Below the pieces are notes generated by a model. The model ran no database searches. It was not told the DNA's origin and was given only the letters and a program-made list of their open reading frames with translations. A DNA stretch of 64,000 nucleotides from UBA3102 sp964413055 (GTDB lineage Bacteria; Bacillota; Desulfotomaculia; Desulfotomaculales; Pelotomaculaceae). Where the stretch lies: the NCBI GenBank assembly GCA_964413055.1, contig CAYPRB010000007.1, positions 70,148 to 134,147 of the forward strand. The letters run 5' to 3'. Numbering within the stretch: position 1 is the stretch's first letter; each line of letters opens with the position of its first letter. Below, in pieces: positions 43,819-50,701 of the stretch. The position numbers and the translations under genes are program-made.

Positions 43819-44559
43819 TTACGACGATACGGGGCAGAATTTTTTCAATCCGAGCATCCGGGCCGCAGCGGCAATCGTCGTCCCGTAAAAAAGCACCGGT
43901 TTTTTCTTTAGCTTAAGAAAAGGATCGATCGTCCCGTTTACCACCGTACTACCCGTAACCATAATCAAGTCTGCCCAATCCTCTGCCGGATCCAGTTCAC
44001 ACTCCCCGCTTTCTATGGTGACGCCATATTTATCCTGACCAATGTTGTCGGGGTCGAGGTCAAAAACCCTGATCTCAAAATGGCGGGCTAATTCCTCAAC
44101 CATGGCCGGCTGCAGCCCGAACACCGCAATCCGCGGTTTTCCGTACTCCGAGGAAATGGTCTTAATAAGCTTTTGACTGCATTCCGCCGGCCCGGTATCT
44201 TTACAATGAATCGTATTGGTAGCCTTTTTTAGTTTACGGTAGAGAGCGTTGATGGTAGCAATAATGACGGCCCGGTTATAGTTGTTAACCGGTGGCAGAG
44301 TTAAAGCATCCCGCAAAGTACCCCGGTAATTTCCCGGCATATCGGTAAACGCTTGTCCAATAAACCCGTCAACCACCGCCTGCATCAGCTTCTCTTTACC
44401 CTTTTGCAGGGGAAAATCATCTCTTCCCGGAGAACCGATGGCTTCTTCGGGAGTAAGGGTTTTACAAGTAATTGCTACACTGGAACGGGGCAATACCGGA
44501 TCCTGCAAGATCCTTTCAATTTGGGTCCTAAGGGTCTTAAATACTACGGGTTCCTCCAA
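43819..44559 (-). CDS. DUF4213/DUF364 protein (putative heavy-metal chelation family)
   Basis: The 246-residue protein has the N-terminal DUF4213 part and the C-terminal Rossmann-like DUF364 domain (IAVFGLQPAMVEELARHFEIRVFDLDPDNIGQ, DLIMVTGSTVVNGT, VLFYGTTIAAAARMLGLKKFCP). A structure of a Desulfitobacterium homologue led to the suggestion of metal chelation, but no reaction is proven. The start is TTG at 44559, 9 nt after GGAGG. It is the first gene of the operon and is preceded by two ModE-like boxes. Confidence 0.88.
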   Translation of the reverse strand: MEEPVVFKTLRTQIERILQDPVLPRSSVAITCKTLTPEEAIGSPGRDDFPLQKGKEKLMQAVVDGFIGQAFTDMPGNYRGTLRDALTLPPVNNYNRAVIIATINALYRKLKKATNTIHCKDTGPAECSQKLIKTISSEYGKPRIAVFGLQPAMVEELARHFEIRVFDLDPDNIGQDKYGVTIESGECELDPAEDWADLIMVTGSTVVNGTIDPFLKLKKKPVLFYGTTIAAAARMLGLKKFCPVSS

Positions 44560-44664
44560 GTAAAATCACCTCCGAATTTATTAAAAATATATAAAGAGAC
44601 CATTGAAATAATAATTACAAGTCGGCTGTCGCACCATCGCCCCTTTCAATAAGACCACAAAGCA

Positions 44665-44688
44665 CGCTATCTTTTTGTTAGAATAACG
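44665..44688. promoter_or_regulatory. ModE-like operator, proximal copy, before the DUF364 operon
   Basis: CGCTATCT, eight bases, GAATAACG; same 24-bp format as the boxes at 40121 and 44743. It lies 106 nt upstream of the TTG start. The gap 44560-44904 holds no gene I can support. Confidence 0.65.
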
Positions 44689-44742
44689 AGAGCAAAAAAA
44701 TAAAAAAGAGGAGAGAATCCATATTGTGCCAGGGTTGGTCAA

Positions 44743-44766
44743 CGTTATGTTTTCACTAGAACAACG
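44743..44766. promoter_or_regulatory. ModE-like operator, distal copy, before the DUF364 operon
   Basis: CGTTATGT, eight bases, GAACAACG, in the same orientation and exactly 78 bp from the proximal copy. On the minus strand TTGACC, a possible -35, directly follows it. Confidence 0.65.
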
Positions 44767-44904
44767 TAGCAAAAATAAACTGCCGTCTAGAACCGGCAAC
44801 TCCTATCCTATGCCTGCTGTTTGTGTTGATTTTACCACGGCCCCTAAAGCCTGTCAAACCAATTAATTAGTGTATTCAAATATCATAATTATAGTTAATC
44901 CTTA

Positions 44905-45783
44905 TCAATGATCATGGTATCGATTGCAGTAAAAAACAATTTCGTGTTTTCTAATGCCGAGTTTTTTTTCAAAATAAGCGCACTTACACAAAAAAATAAA
45001 ATAAATCTTCCTGGGATTGTCCACCAACGACTCAAAATTACCCTGTCCCTTGGAAATAATTACATCCGCGCTGTTAAAAATATCTCTAAAATCTTCAGTA
45101 CACTCGCTGAGGATAGTCCCGGGAAAATCCGCCCCGTTATCGATTACAACCGCGTATTTATCCACACCAATATTTTTAGCGTCACGAACGGTAACGTCAT
45201 TTATCACCGGATTTCCTCTGGTGGCAAAATAAATCTTCAGCCGCGGGTAGCGCCTTTTTATTTCCCGGATTAAGAATTTATCTAAAACGATTTCTCCCGC
45301 GTTATCTCCCAGGTATAGCAATGTCTTTCCCTTTGCCAGATCGCCGGTCATCCGGTCAAAAAGAGCAGCGCAAAAATCTTTTTCCACAGTTTCTTGAATT
45401 ACCCTGAAAACCTCGGAGGAGTCCAGGTCCGGAACGGCACCGAAGTCTATCACGTTCCCGGCGGCAGCCAACTTAACCGCAGCCGCAAGCCGGTCTTCAG
45501 CGGACACAACAAAATTATCGAAATTTTTTTCCAGGGAAAGCATTTTTTTATTGTACAGGTCCTTTTCTTCCCGGTAGGGATCGCTGCTGCCGGACAACTC
45601 CCTGAATATCCGGTGCATATTACCGGCAACCTGAGGAGCGATAGTGTCTTGATCAATGCCGCTCATCTCATGCAGCACCTTTTTAATGAATAAAAAGCGT
45701 TCGTTATCATTATCAATATGTTTTCCTGCCAGTTTAAACGCCTGACCCAGCAGGCACTGCATGCAGTCAAAAGAAAGTTTCAT
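44905..45783 (-). CDS. DUF89-family (ARMT1-like) damage-control phosphatase
   Basis: The 292-residue protein belongs to DUF89, metal-dependent phosphatases thought to remove harmful phosphometabolites. Landmarks are MKLSFDCMQCLLGQA, LYLGDNAGEIVLDKFLI with metal-binding Asp/Asn/Glu, and ISKGQGNFESL. The CxxC near the start and CKC near the end mark the subgroup found in anaerobic bacteria and archaea. It lies upstream of, and codirectional with, the DUF364 operon but the operators lie between them. Confidence 0.88.
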   Translation of the reverse strand: MKLSFDCMQCLLGQAFKLAGKHIDNDNERFLFIKKVLHEMSGIDQDTIAPQVAGNMHRIFRELSGSSDPYREEKDLYNKKMLSLEKNFDNFVVSAEDRLAAAVKLAAAGNVIDFGAVPDLDSSEVFRVIQETVEKDFCAALFDRMTGDLAKGKTLLYLGDNAGEIVLDKFLIREIKRRYPRLKIYFATRGNPVINDVTVRDAKNIGVDKYAVVIDNGADFPGTILSECTEDFRDIFNSADVIISKGQGNFESLVDNPRKIYFIFLCKCAYFEKKLGIRKHEIVFYCNRYHDH

Positions 45784-45811
45784 ATTTGCTCATCATTCCT
45801 TATGTAGTGTG

Positions 45812-45862
45812 ATAAAAGGCGGCCCGTCAAACAATATTTGCTTCTCAGGGCCGCCTTTTTAT
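45812..45862 (-). terminator. Terminator after the DUF5320 gene
   Basis: AAAAGGCGGCCC pairs with GGGCCGCCTTTT over twelve bases with a 22-nt loop; T/A runs on both sides allow bidirectional use, though the gene ending here is on the minus strand. Confidence 0.85.
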
Positions 45863-45873
45863 CCCGGTCCCTG

Positions 45874-46287
45874 TTACGCTTCGTTTGGTTCGGCCTTCAA
45901 TTCAGCCATTCTTTTCTCCAATGCGGACAGCTGCTCTTGCAAAATCTTCATTTCGCTTAACAAGTAAGCTTTTTCCTCTTCCGGGTCGGGACCAGGGGCG
46001 GCCGGGCCGTAATAAGCACCGTACCCGGGCGCGGTACCATACACCGCATTATAATACGGATTGCTCCAATTGTAAAACCAACTGGGGTTAAAACACCCGG
46101 GTCCGTACCCGCGGAAACCTCCCCGGCGGCCACGGCCGTATCCTGCACCCCGGCCGCGTCCAAAGCCGTACCCGAAACCAGGCGCCGGATTCACAAAACC
46201 CGGTGCCCCGTATCCGGCGCAAAAACCGGCAGCCCTGCCCGTACGCGAACCTTGCCCAAGCGGGCCGGTTCTATCTCCTCTCGGCAT
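45874..46287 (-). CDS. DUF5320-family glycine/tyrosine-rich protein
   Basis: The 137-residue protein starts MPRGDRTGPLGQGSRTGRAAGFCAGYGAPG, continues with a Gly/Tyr/Arg-rich middle (GFGYGFGRGRGAGYG) and ends in a coiled coil of about 30 residues (EMKILQEQLSALEKRMAELK). This family is unknown in function and is often found beside NifX/Mrp-type iron-sulfur or iron-molybdenum cofactor proteins. The ATG at 46287 is 8 nt after GGAGG. It follows the DUF134 gene. Confidence 0.85.
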   Translation of the reverse strand: MPRGDRTGPLGQGSRTGRAAGFCAGYGAPGFVNPAPGFGYGFGRGRGAGYGRGRRGGFRGYGPGCFNPSWFYNWSNPYYNAVYGTAPGYGAYYGPAAPGPDPEEEKAYLLSEMKILQEQLSALEKRMAELKAEPNEA

Positions 46288-46360
46288 CCTTTTCACCTCC
46301 TTTATTTAATCTAGTGAAACGAGACATTAAATCAGCATACTCTCAAATAACGAAACCAAT

Positions 46361-46828
46361 TTATCTTCCGCCTCTTCTCCTTCTGCCCGGACCCGGCCAA
46401 GACGGAGCGTCCCAACCGTGCCCGCGGCGCCCATTTGCATATTCCGTACCGCACGACGGACATAAACGGCGGGTTTTACTTTCTGCTTCCAAAACATCTT
46501 CCCACTGGCAGCCGCATTCCTGACAAAGCCAACGCCCGACAATCCGGTAACCGCCGGCTTCGATCCGGATCGCCTTGCCTTCAACGATCGCGGCAGCCAA
46601 CTTGGTTCTTCCCGAGGTAAGGATTCTCTGAAAGGTACTCTGGGCCAGGTTCATGTGGCCGGCGGACTCCTGTTGGTCCATACCCAAATAATCTTTAAGA
46701 CGTACCGCTTCCCATTCGTCTAAACCCATGATTACCACACCGGCTTCCGGCTCCGGAACTCCGGCGGGAATAAAACACGTTACCGTAGGGAAGAAACCGA
46801 CACGACGTGGTTTGGGGGGTCTGGGCAC
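46361..46828 (-). CDS. DUF134-family HTH DNA-binding protein
   Basis: The 155-residue protein begins PRPPKPRRVGFFPTVTCFIPAG, has the helix-turn-helix YLGMDQQESAGHMNLAQSTFQRIL (too sigma-factor-like to be a MerR) and a C-terminal zinc ribbon (CQECGCQW and CPSCGTEYA). DUF134 proteins commonly lie next to DUF5320 and FeMo-cofactor-like proteins and probably regulate them. GTG at 46828 is the likely start; the frame extends to 46885 without a ribosome site. Confidence 0.85.
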   Translation of the reverse strand: MPRPPKPRRVGFFPTVTCFIPAGVPEPEAGVVIMGLDEWEAVRLKDYLGMDQQESAGHMNLAQSTFQRILTSGRTKLAAAIVEGKAIRIEAGGYRIVGRWLCQECGCQWEDVLEAESKTRRLCPSCGTEYANGRRGHGWDAPSWPGPGRRRRGGR

Positions 46829-47129
46829 TGGAAAACTCACTCCATAAAATTTATTTTTAGTTCCCGTAAAGTTTATTATGTGCAATAAAAAAAATATTAT
46901 GGGTATATATCAATAATAATTTTATACCGGTTATGGTCATATGTCAATAACTTTCTTTACTATAAAAATCGTTTATGCCGGTTATTTTAATGGAATGTTT
47001 TAAGTAACACAACTTGTCTCTATTTTATTTATTTCACTATTGATTTATCTTTAAAAATCAAACTATAATAATATAGAAAAGCAAGATCCATTACTTATAA
47101 TTTGCATTAATAGGAATGGAGGAATGCAT
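46829..47129. other. AT-rich divergent intergenic region
   Basis: About 300 bases between the divergent DUF134 gene and the gene at 47130. A repeated GCCGGTTAT/ACCGGTTAT wording occurs at about 46925 and 46977. I see no gene, and no clear promoter pair. Confidence 0.4.
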
Positions 47130-47519
47130 ATGCAAAAATTCCTGCTGGAGCGGGAACAAAAAATAAAAGAAGACTGGGTGTTGGCGTTAGATAACCTTAC
47201 CAACCAAATTAAACAGTGGTTATCTGAAGAAGAGCATAAATTAATTAAGATCAATAAAATTTTCATAGAAAAATTTGAAGAACATATCGGGAACTACATT
47301 GCACCCATGCTTGTCATTACCAAAGAAAACGCCAAGGTGGAAATACGCCCCATCGGCAGGTTTGCCATCGGTGCCATAGGACGTGTGGATATGGCGAATA
47401 ATAGCCGTTCCCATACTTTCCTTTTTTCGAATAAAAAGGGGTGGATATCTTTAGAAAATCGCAAACCCTTAAATGAAGACCTGTTTTTTAAGTATCTTGA
47501 CGATATGCTGCAAAATTAA
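47130..47519 (+). CDS. Unknown small cytosolic protein
   Basis: I do not recognise this 129-residue protein. The first 60 residues are strongly helical and charged (LEREQKIKEDWVLALDNLTNQIKQWL), the second half is beta-rich (VEIRPIGRFAIGAIGRVDM, HTFLFSNKKGWISLENRKPLNE). It is codirectional with the IscU-like gene 20 nt downstream and probably shares its transcript. The ATG at 47130 is 7 nt after GGAGG. Confidence 0.75.
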   Translation: MQKFLLEREQKIKEDWVLALDNLTNQIKQWLSEEEHKLIKINKIFIEKFEEHIGNYIAPMLVITKENAKVEIRPIGRFAIGAIGRVDMANNSRSHTFLFSNKKGWISLENRKPLNEDLFFKYLDDMLQN

Positions 47520-47539
47520 TTTCAAAAGGAGAATGCCTG

Positions 47540-47995
47540 ATGTTAGATGAAAATACGGAAAAAAAATATGTTTTGGATATGTTGGGTAAATACACTGAAA
47601 CAGCAATCGAGCACGCCAGGAATCCCCGCAATGTGGGCAATATTCCTCAGTGCGACGGGTTTGGTCAAGCTGAGGGTGAATGCGGAGACACCATGGCAAT
47701 CTGGTTAAATATTAAAAAAGACCGGGTGACAAACGCCACTTTCTGGACGGACGGGTGCGGTTCGAGTATTGCCTGCGGCAGTATGGTTACCGAAATGGTC
47801 AAAAATAAAACTTTAGCAGAGGCAAAACAAATCGGGCCGGAAAAAGTTTTAAACGCCCTGGGTGGTTTGCCGGAGGATCACGTACATTGCGCCTATTTAG
47901 CAGCAGATACACTCCAAAAAGCCCTTACAGATTACCAGGAATTAAGTAAATTCCCCTGGAAAAAACCTTACTACGATGCCCATAAAAACAACTAA
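47540..47995 (+). CDS. IscU/NifU-like iron-sulfur cluster scaffold protein
   Basis: The 151-residue protein has the three scaffold cysteine sites: GECGDTM near 46, GCGSSIACGS near 74 and HCAYLAADTL near 112, plus IEHARNPRNVGNI close to the start, as in IscU-type scaffolds. It lacks the C-terminal NifU domains. There is no iscS beside it, so it is probably a stand-alone cluster donor of the kind seen in sulfate-reducing and syntrophic Clostridia. Confidence 0.9.
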   Translation: MLDENTEKKYVLDMLGKYTETAIEHARNPRNVGNIPQCDGFGQAEGECGDTMAIWLNIKKDRVTNATFWTDGCGSSIACGSMVTEMVKNKTLAEAKQIGPEKVLNALGGLPEDHVHCAYLAADTLQKALTDYQELSKFPWKKPYYDAHKNN

Positions 47996-48000
47996 GGGAC

Positions 48001-48024
48001 AAGGGGACGTTACGCTGTCCCCTT
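48001..48024 (+). terminator. GGGGACA-type hairpin after the IscU-like gene
   Basis: AAGGGGAC pairs with GTCCCCTT around an eight-base loop, followed by TTAAT. It is a copy of the dispersed palindrome that here may serve as a terminator. Confidence 0.7.
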
Positions 48025-48077
48025 TTAATATTTATAAAGCAAATAATAAAATGCATGATAAAGGTTAAACTATTGGT

Positions 48078-48350
48078 ATGGATAAAAGAAAGAAGTTTTT
48101 TTTAATCGACACAGCCTTAATCGCATTATTGGCAGCAAGCAGCATCAGCGGTTTGTTATTATGGTCCGTTATACCAAGAGGAACCGGTGGTCTGCGCTGG
48201 TTTCTCAAAGACCTGCACAAATGGAGCGGCACCGGCATGGCCGGATTTGCTTTTTATCACCTCATGTTACATTGGGACTGGTACAAAAAAACCGGACGCC
48301 GCTTAATAGTTAATAACAACCACCCGGAAGACACAAACAAAAAAGTTTAA
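48078..48350 (+). CDS. DUF4405-family heme-binding-type membrane protein
   Basis: The 90-residue protein has two membrane segments and histidines placed as in the cytochrome b-like DUF4405 family: LHKWSG and FYHLMLHWDWY. A heme-ligating role is expected from the family but unproven here. The ribosome site is weak. It may be half of a two-subunit redox unit; no partner is adjacent. Confidence 0.7.
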   Translation: MDKRKKFFLIDTALIALLAASSISGLLLWSVIPRGTGGLRWFLKDLHKWSGTGMAGFAFYHLMLHWDWYKKTGRRLIVNNNHPEDTNKKV

Positions 48351-48495
48351 AGTCAAGTCAAAGCAGGCCCTGCATGACACGCGCATCAGGGTTTGTTTTT
48401 TTATATTAAATTATTTTTTTTAAAGGATTTTTCAGAATATAGAATAAATAATTAACTAAGCATGATATTAATCTGATTTTAAAGGAGGTTAAAAA

Positions 48496-49272
48496 ATGGC
48501 TTATGCAACCGTGTTAGTGGATAAGAACGAGCACATAGGGATAATTACCTTAAACCGCCCGGAAAATTTAAATACCTGTGACAGCACTCTTGCCCGGGAA
48601 CTCAATGCAGCCCTGACCGAGCTGGAAGAAGACGCACAAACCAGGGTGGTGATTATTAAAGGAAAGGGAAAAGCCTTTTGTGCCGGAATCGACGTTAACG
48701 AATTGGAAGGGAAAAATGCTCTGGAACATTTCGATTGGCTTGAATTAATGGGAAAAATGAGCCTTACCATTGCCCGCATGAGGAAACCGGTGATAGCCTC
48801 GGTTCAGGATATGGCCATCGCCAATGGAACCGGAATAGTGGCCTCCGCCGACCTGGCGGTAGCGGCCGAAGGCGCCCGTTTCGGCACCACGGCGATAAAT
48901 GTGGGGCTGTTTTGCATGGGTCCGGCGGTACCCCTCTCCCGGCACGTAGGCAAGAAAAAGGCACTGGAAATGTTATTGACGGGCGATATCATAGACGCTG
49001 CAGAAGCAGAACGCATCGGCTTGATAAACAAAGTCGTGCCCAAGGACAAACTGGAAGCGGAAACCATGCAGCTGGCCCAAAAAATTGCCCAAAAAAGCCC
49101 GCTGGCGGTTCAATTGGGGAAACGGTCCTTTTATAAAATGTCCGATTTAGAATATGAAAAAGCTCTCGAACTGGCTAATAACCATTTTGCCATCTTATGT
49201 GGAACCGAAGATGCCGGTGAAGGCGTCGACGCATTTTTGGAAAAAAGAAAACCCCAGTGGAAGATGAGATAA
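48496..49272 (+). CDS. Enoyl-CoA hydratase/isomerase-family protein (ECHDC3-like)
   Basis: The 258-residue crotonase-fold protein has the first oxyanion-hole segment AFCAGIDVNEL near 65 and the second IANGTGIVASADLAVA near 110. In place of the segment that holds the catalytic glutamate of true hydratases it has FGTTAINVGLFCMGPAVPLSR, as in ECHDC3-type proteins, so hydratase activity is doubtful. GGAGG precedes the ATG. It is a single gene with a palindromic terminator. Confidence 0.88.
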   Translation: MAYATVLVDKNEHIGIITLNRPENLNTCDSTLARELNAALTELEEDAQTRVVIIKGKGKAFCAGIDVNELEGKNALEHFDWLELMGKMSLTIARMRKPVIASVQDMAIANGTGIVASADLAVAAEGARFGTTAINVGLFCMGPAVPLSRHVGKKKALEMLLTGDIIDAAEAERIGLINKVVPKDKLEAETMQLAQKIAQKSPLAVQLGKRSFYKMSDLEYEKALELANNHFAILCGTEDAGEGVDAFLEKRKPQWKMR

Positions 49273-49299
49273 TCCCCCAAAAATTCCGCTGTAATGGGA

Positions 49300-49331
49300 G
49301 AGGGGTGAAGGTACCGGTACCTTCACCCCTC
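49300..49331. terminator. 32-base perfect palindrome between convergent genes
   Basis: GAGGGGTGAAGGTACC is followed directly by its exact complement. On the plus strand a TTTTTTT run follows at about 49349. It lies between the ends of the crotonase and hydE genes and probably stops transcription from both sides; its lack of a loop is unusual. Confidence 0.7.
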
Positions 49332-49337
49332 CGTACT

Positions 49338-50381
49338 TTAAGGGTTAGTTTTTTTATAATGCAGGGGATCTCCCCATTCCCACAAGCCAAGGACATAACC
49401 ACAGGAAGAAATCTCTGCGGCCAGTTCCTCCGCCCCTTTATATTGCTTTTGTTCATACAAATAGTAATTGTCCCGTACAATCTCCGGGGTTAAAACCGGC
49501 ATTACGATGTTGGCCCCGGCTTTCAAACCCATCCGGAGCCCTTCCGGAGCAATGCTCTGCAGCGCGGTTGAGGCCACCATGTTAATATCCGGCATGGTTA
49601 GCCGGCAAAGAGCCAGTATTTTCAAGGTGGTAAGATAAGGATCAAGCGGTCCCGCCTTAACCTTTGACAATGGGGCCGCATGATGGGGTATATAAGGTCC
49701 CAGACCCAGCATATCGATATCTTCCCGCCGGAAGAATTCCAGCTCCCGGAGCAGGTGTTCCACCGTTTGGCCCGGCAGTCCAATCATGATCCCGGTTCCG
49801 GTCTGGTAACCGATATCTTTTAACGCTCTAAGACACTCTATGCGCTGTTCCAGTCTTTGGGACGGCGGGTGAATACTCTCAAAAAGCTCCGGGACGGAGC
49901 TTTCTATCCGCAGCAGGTAACGATGGGCCCCCGCCTCCCAAAGCCTTTCGTATTGCCGGTATTCCAGTTCCCCGACACTCAAAGTAATCCCTAAACCCAG
50001 GGCATGCTCATCCGCCTCCCGGCTCAACTCTTTAATCTCGCGCACCACTTCCACCAGAAAATCAACCTCAAGGGGATCGTCGCTTTCCCCTGATTGCAAA
50101 CAAATAGAGTGATAACCGGATGCAAAGGCCAGCATGGCCAATTTTATAATTTCATCCTTCCCCAGGCGATAGCGCTCAAGCCGGCGGTTATTTTTCCTTA
50201 ACCCGCAGTAGAAGCAATTCCGGTCGCAATAGTTACTGAACTCGATCAGCCCGCGCAAATACACTTTTTCACCGGCATTTTCCCGGCGGCATTTGTCGGC
50301 CGCCTGCAATAGTTCCTGCAAGACCTGAGGATCACCACTATTTAAAATACCGGCCATATCATTGCGGGAAATTTGCCCCAT
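49338..50381 (-). CDS. hydE: [FeFe]-hydrogenase maturase HydE (radical SAM)
   Basis: HydE is the radical SAM enzyme that processes the iron complex made by HydG into the H-cluster precursor. The 347-residue protein has LIEFSNYCDRNCFYCGLRKNN near 48 with the cluster motif, then ICLQSGESD, TLSVGELEYRQY and TGIMIGLPGQT. The ATG at 50381 lies 10 nt after AAGGAG; a TTG two codons upstream is too close. It overlaps the small unknown gene by 23 nt. HydF is not in the window. Confidence 0.93.
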   Translation of the reverse strand: MGQISRNDMAGILNSGDPQVLQELLQAADKCRRENAGEKVYLRGLIEFSNYCDRNCFYCGLRKNNRRLERYRLGKDEIIKLAMLAFASGYHSICLQSGESDDPLEVDFLVEVVREIKELSREADEHALGLGITLSVGELEYRQYERLWEAGAHRYLLRIESSVPELFESIHPPSQRLEQRIECLRALKDIGYQTGTGIMIGLPGQTVEHLLRELEFFRREDIDMLGLGPYIPHHAAPLSKVKAGPLDPYLTTLKILALCRLTMPDINMVASTALQSIAPEGLRMGLKAGANIVMPVLTPEIVRDNYYLYEQKQYKGAEELAAEISSCGYVLGLWEWGDPLHYKKTNP

Positions 50382-50688
50382 GGGCAAAACACTCCTTGAG
50401 CGTGGCGGTCATTGCTTTTAATTCCGCCTGGCTTAAGATTTCGGCGTTATCGATAAAGATACCGTATTTCTCGTTAAGCTTAATCCTTACCGTATTGATG
50501 CTTGTTAACTCACTGTTGCCAAGCAGGTAAGCCCATCTAAACCCGTAGATCCTTGCCCAGCGTATTTTCAACTCCGGATGCAGTTCCAAAAGTACCCGGT
50601 GGCAAGCCTGGATCATTTCAGTACCGGATATTTCGGTACCGGAATTGCTGGAATAATCACCAAGCAAGCCTTTGATTTTATACCGCAT
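50359..50688 (-). CDS. Unknown small protein between hydG and hydE
   Basis: I do not recognise this 109-residue protein (MRYKIKGLLGDYSSNSGTEI...). It is about half charged and half hydrophobic, without cysteines in the visible frame except ACHRVL and KECFAHG, and shows no membrane segment. The ATG at 50688 comes after AAGGAGG and 14 nt past the hydG stop; its end overlaps hydE. Both facts argue that it belongs to hydrogenase maturation. Confidence 0.75.
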   Translation of the reverse strand: MRYKIKGLLGDYSSNSGTEISGTEMIQACHRVLLELHPELKIRWARIYGFRWAYLLGNSELTSINTVRIKLNEKYGIFIDNAEILSQAELKAMTATLKECFAHGANFPQ

Positions 50689-50701
50689 CCGGCTGCCCTC
50701 C

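Noticed and set aside
46361..46828. DUF134 protein as the ModE regulator of the three operators
   Set aside because: It has a sigma-like HTH and zinc ribbon, not the ModE winged helix or Mop domains.
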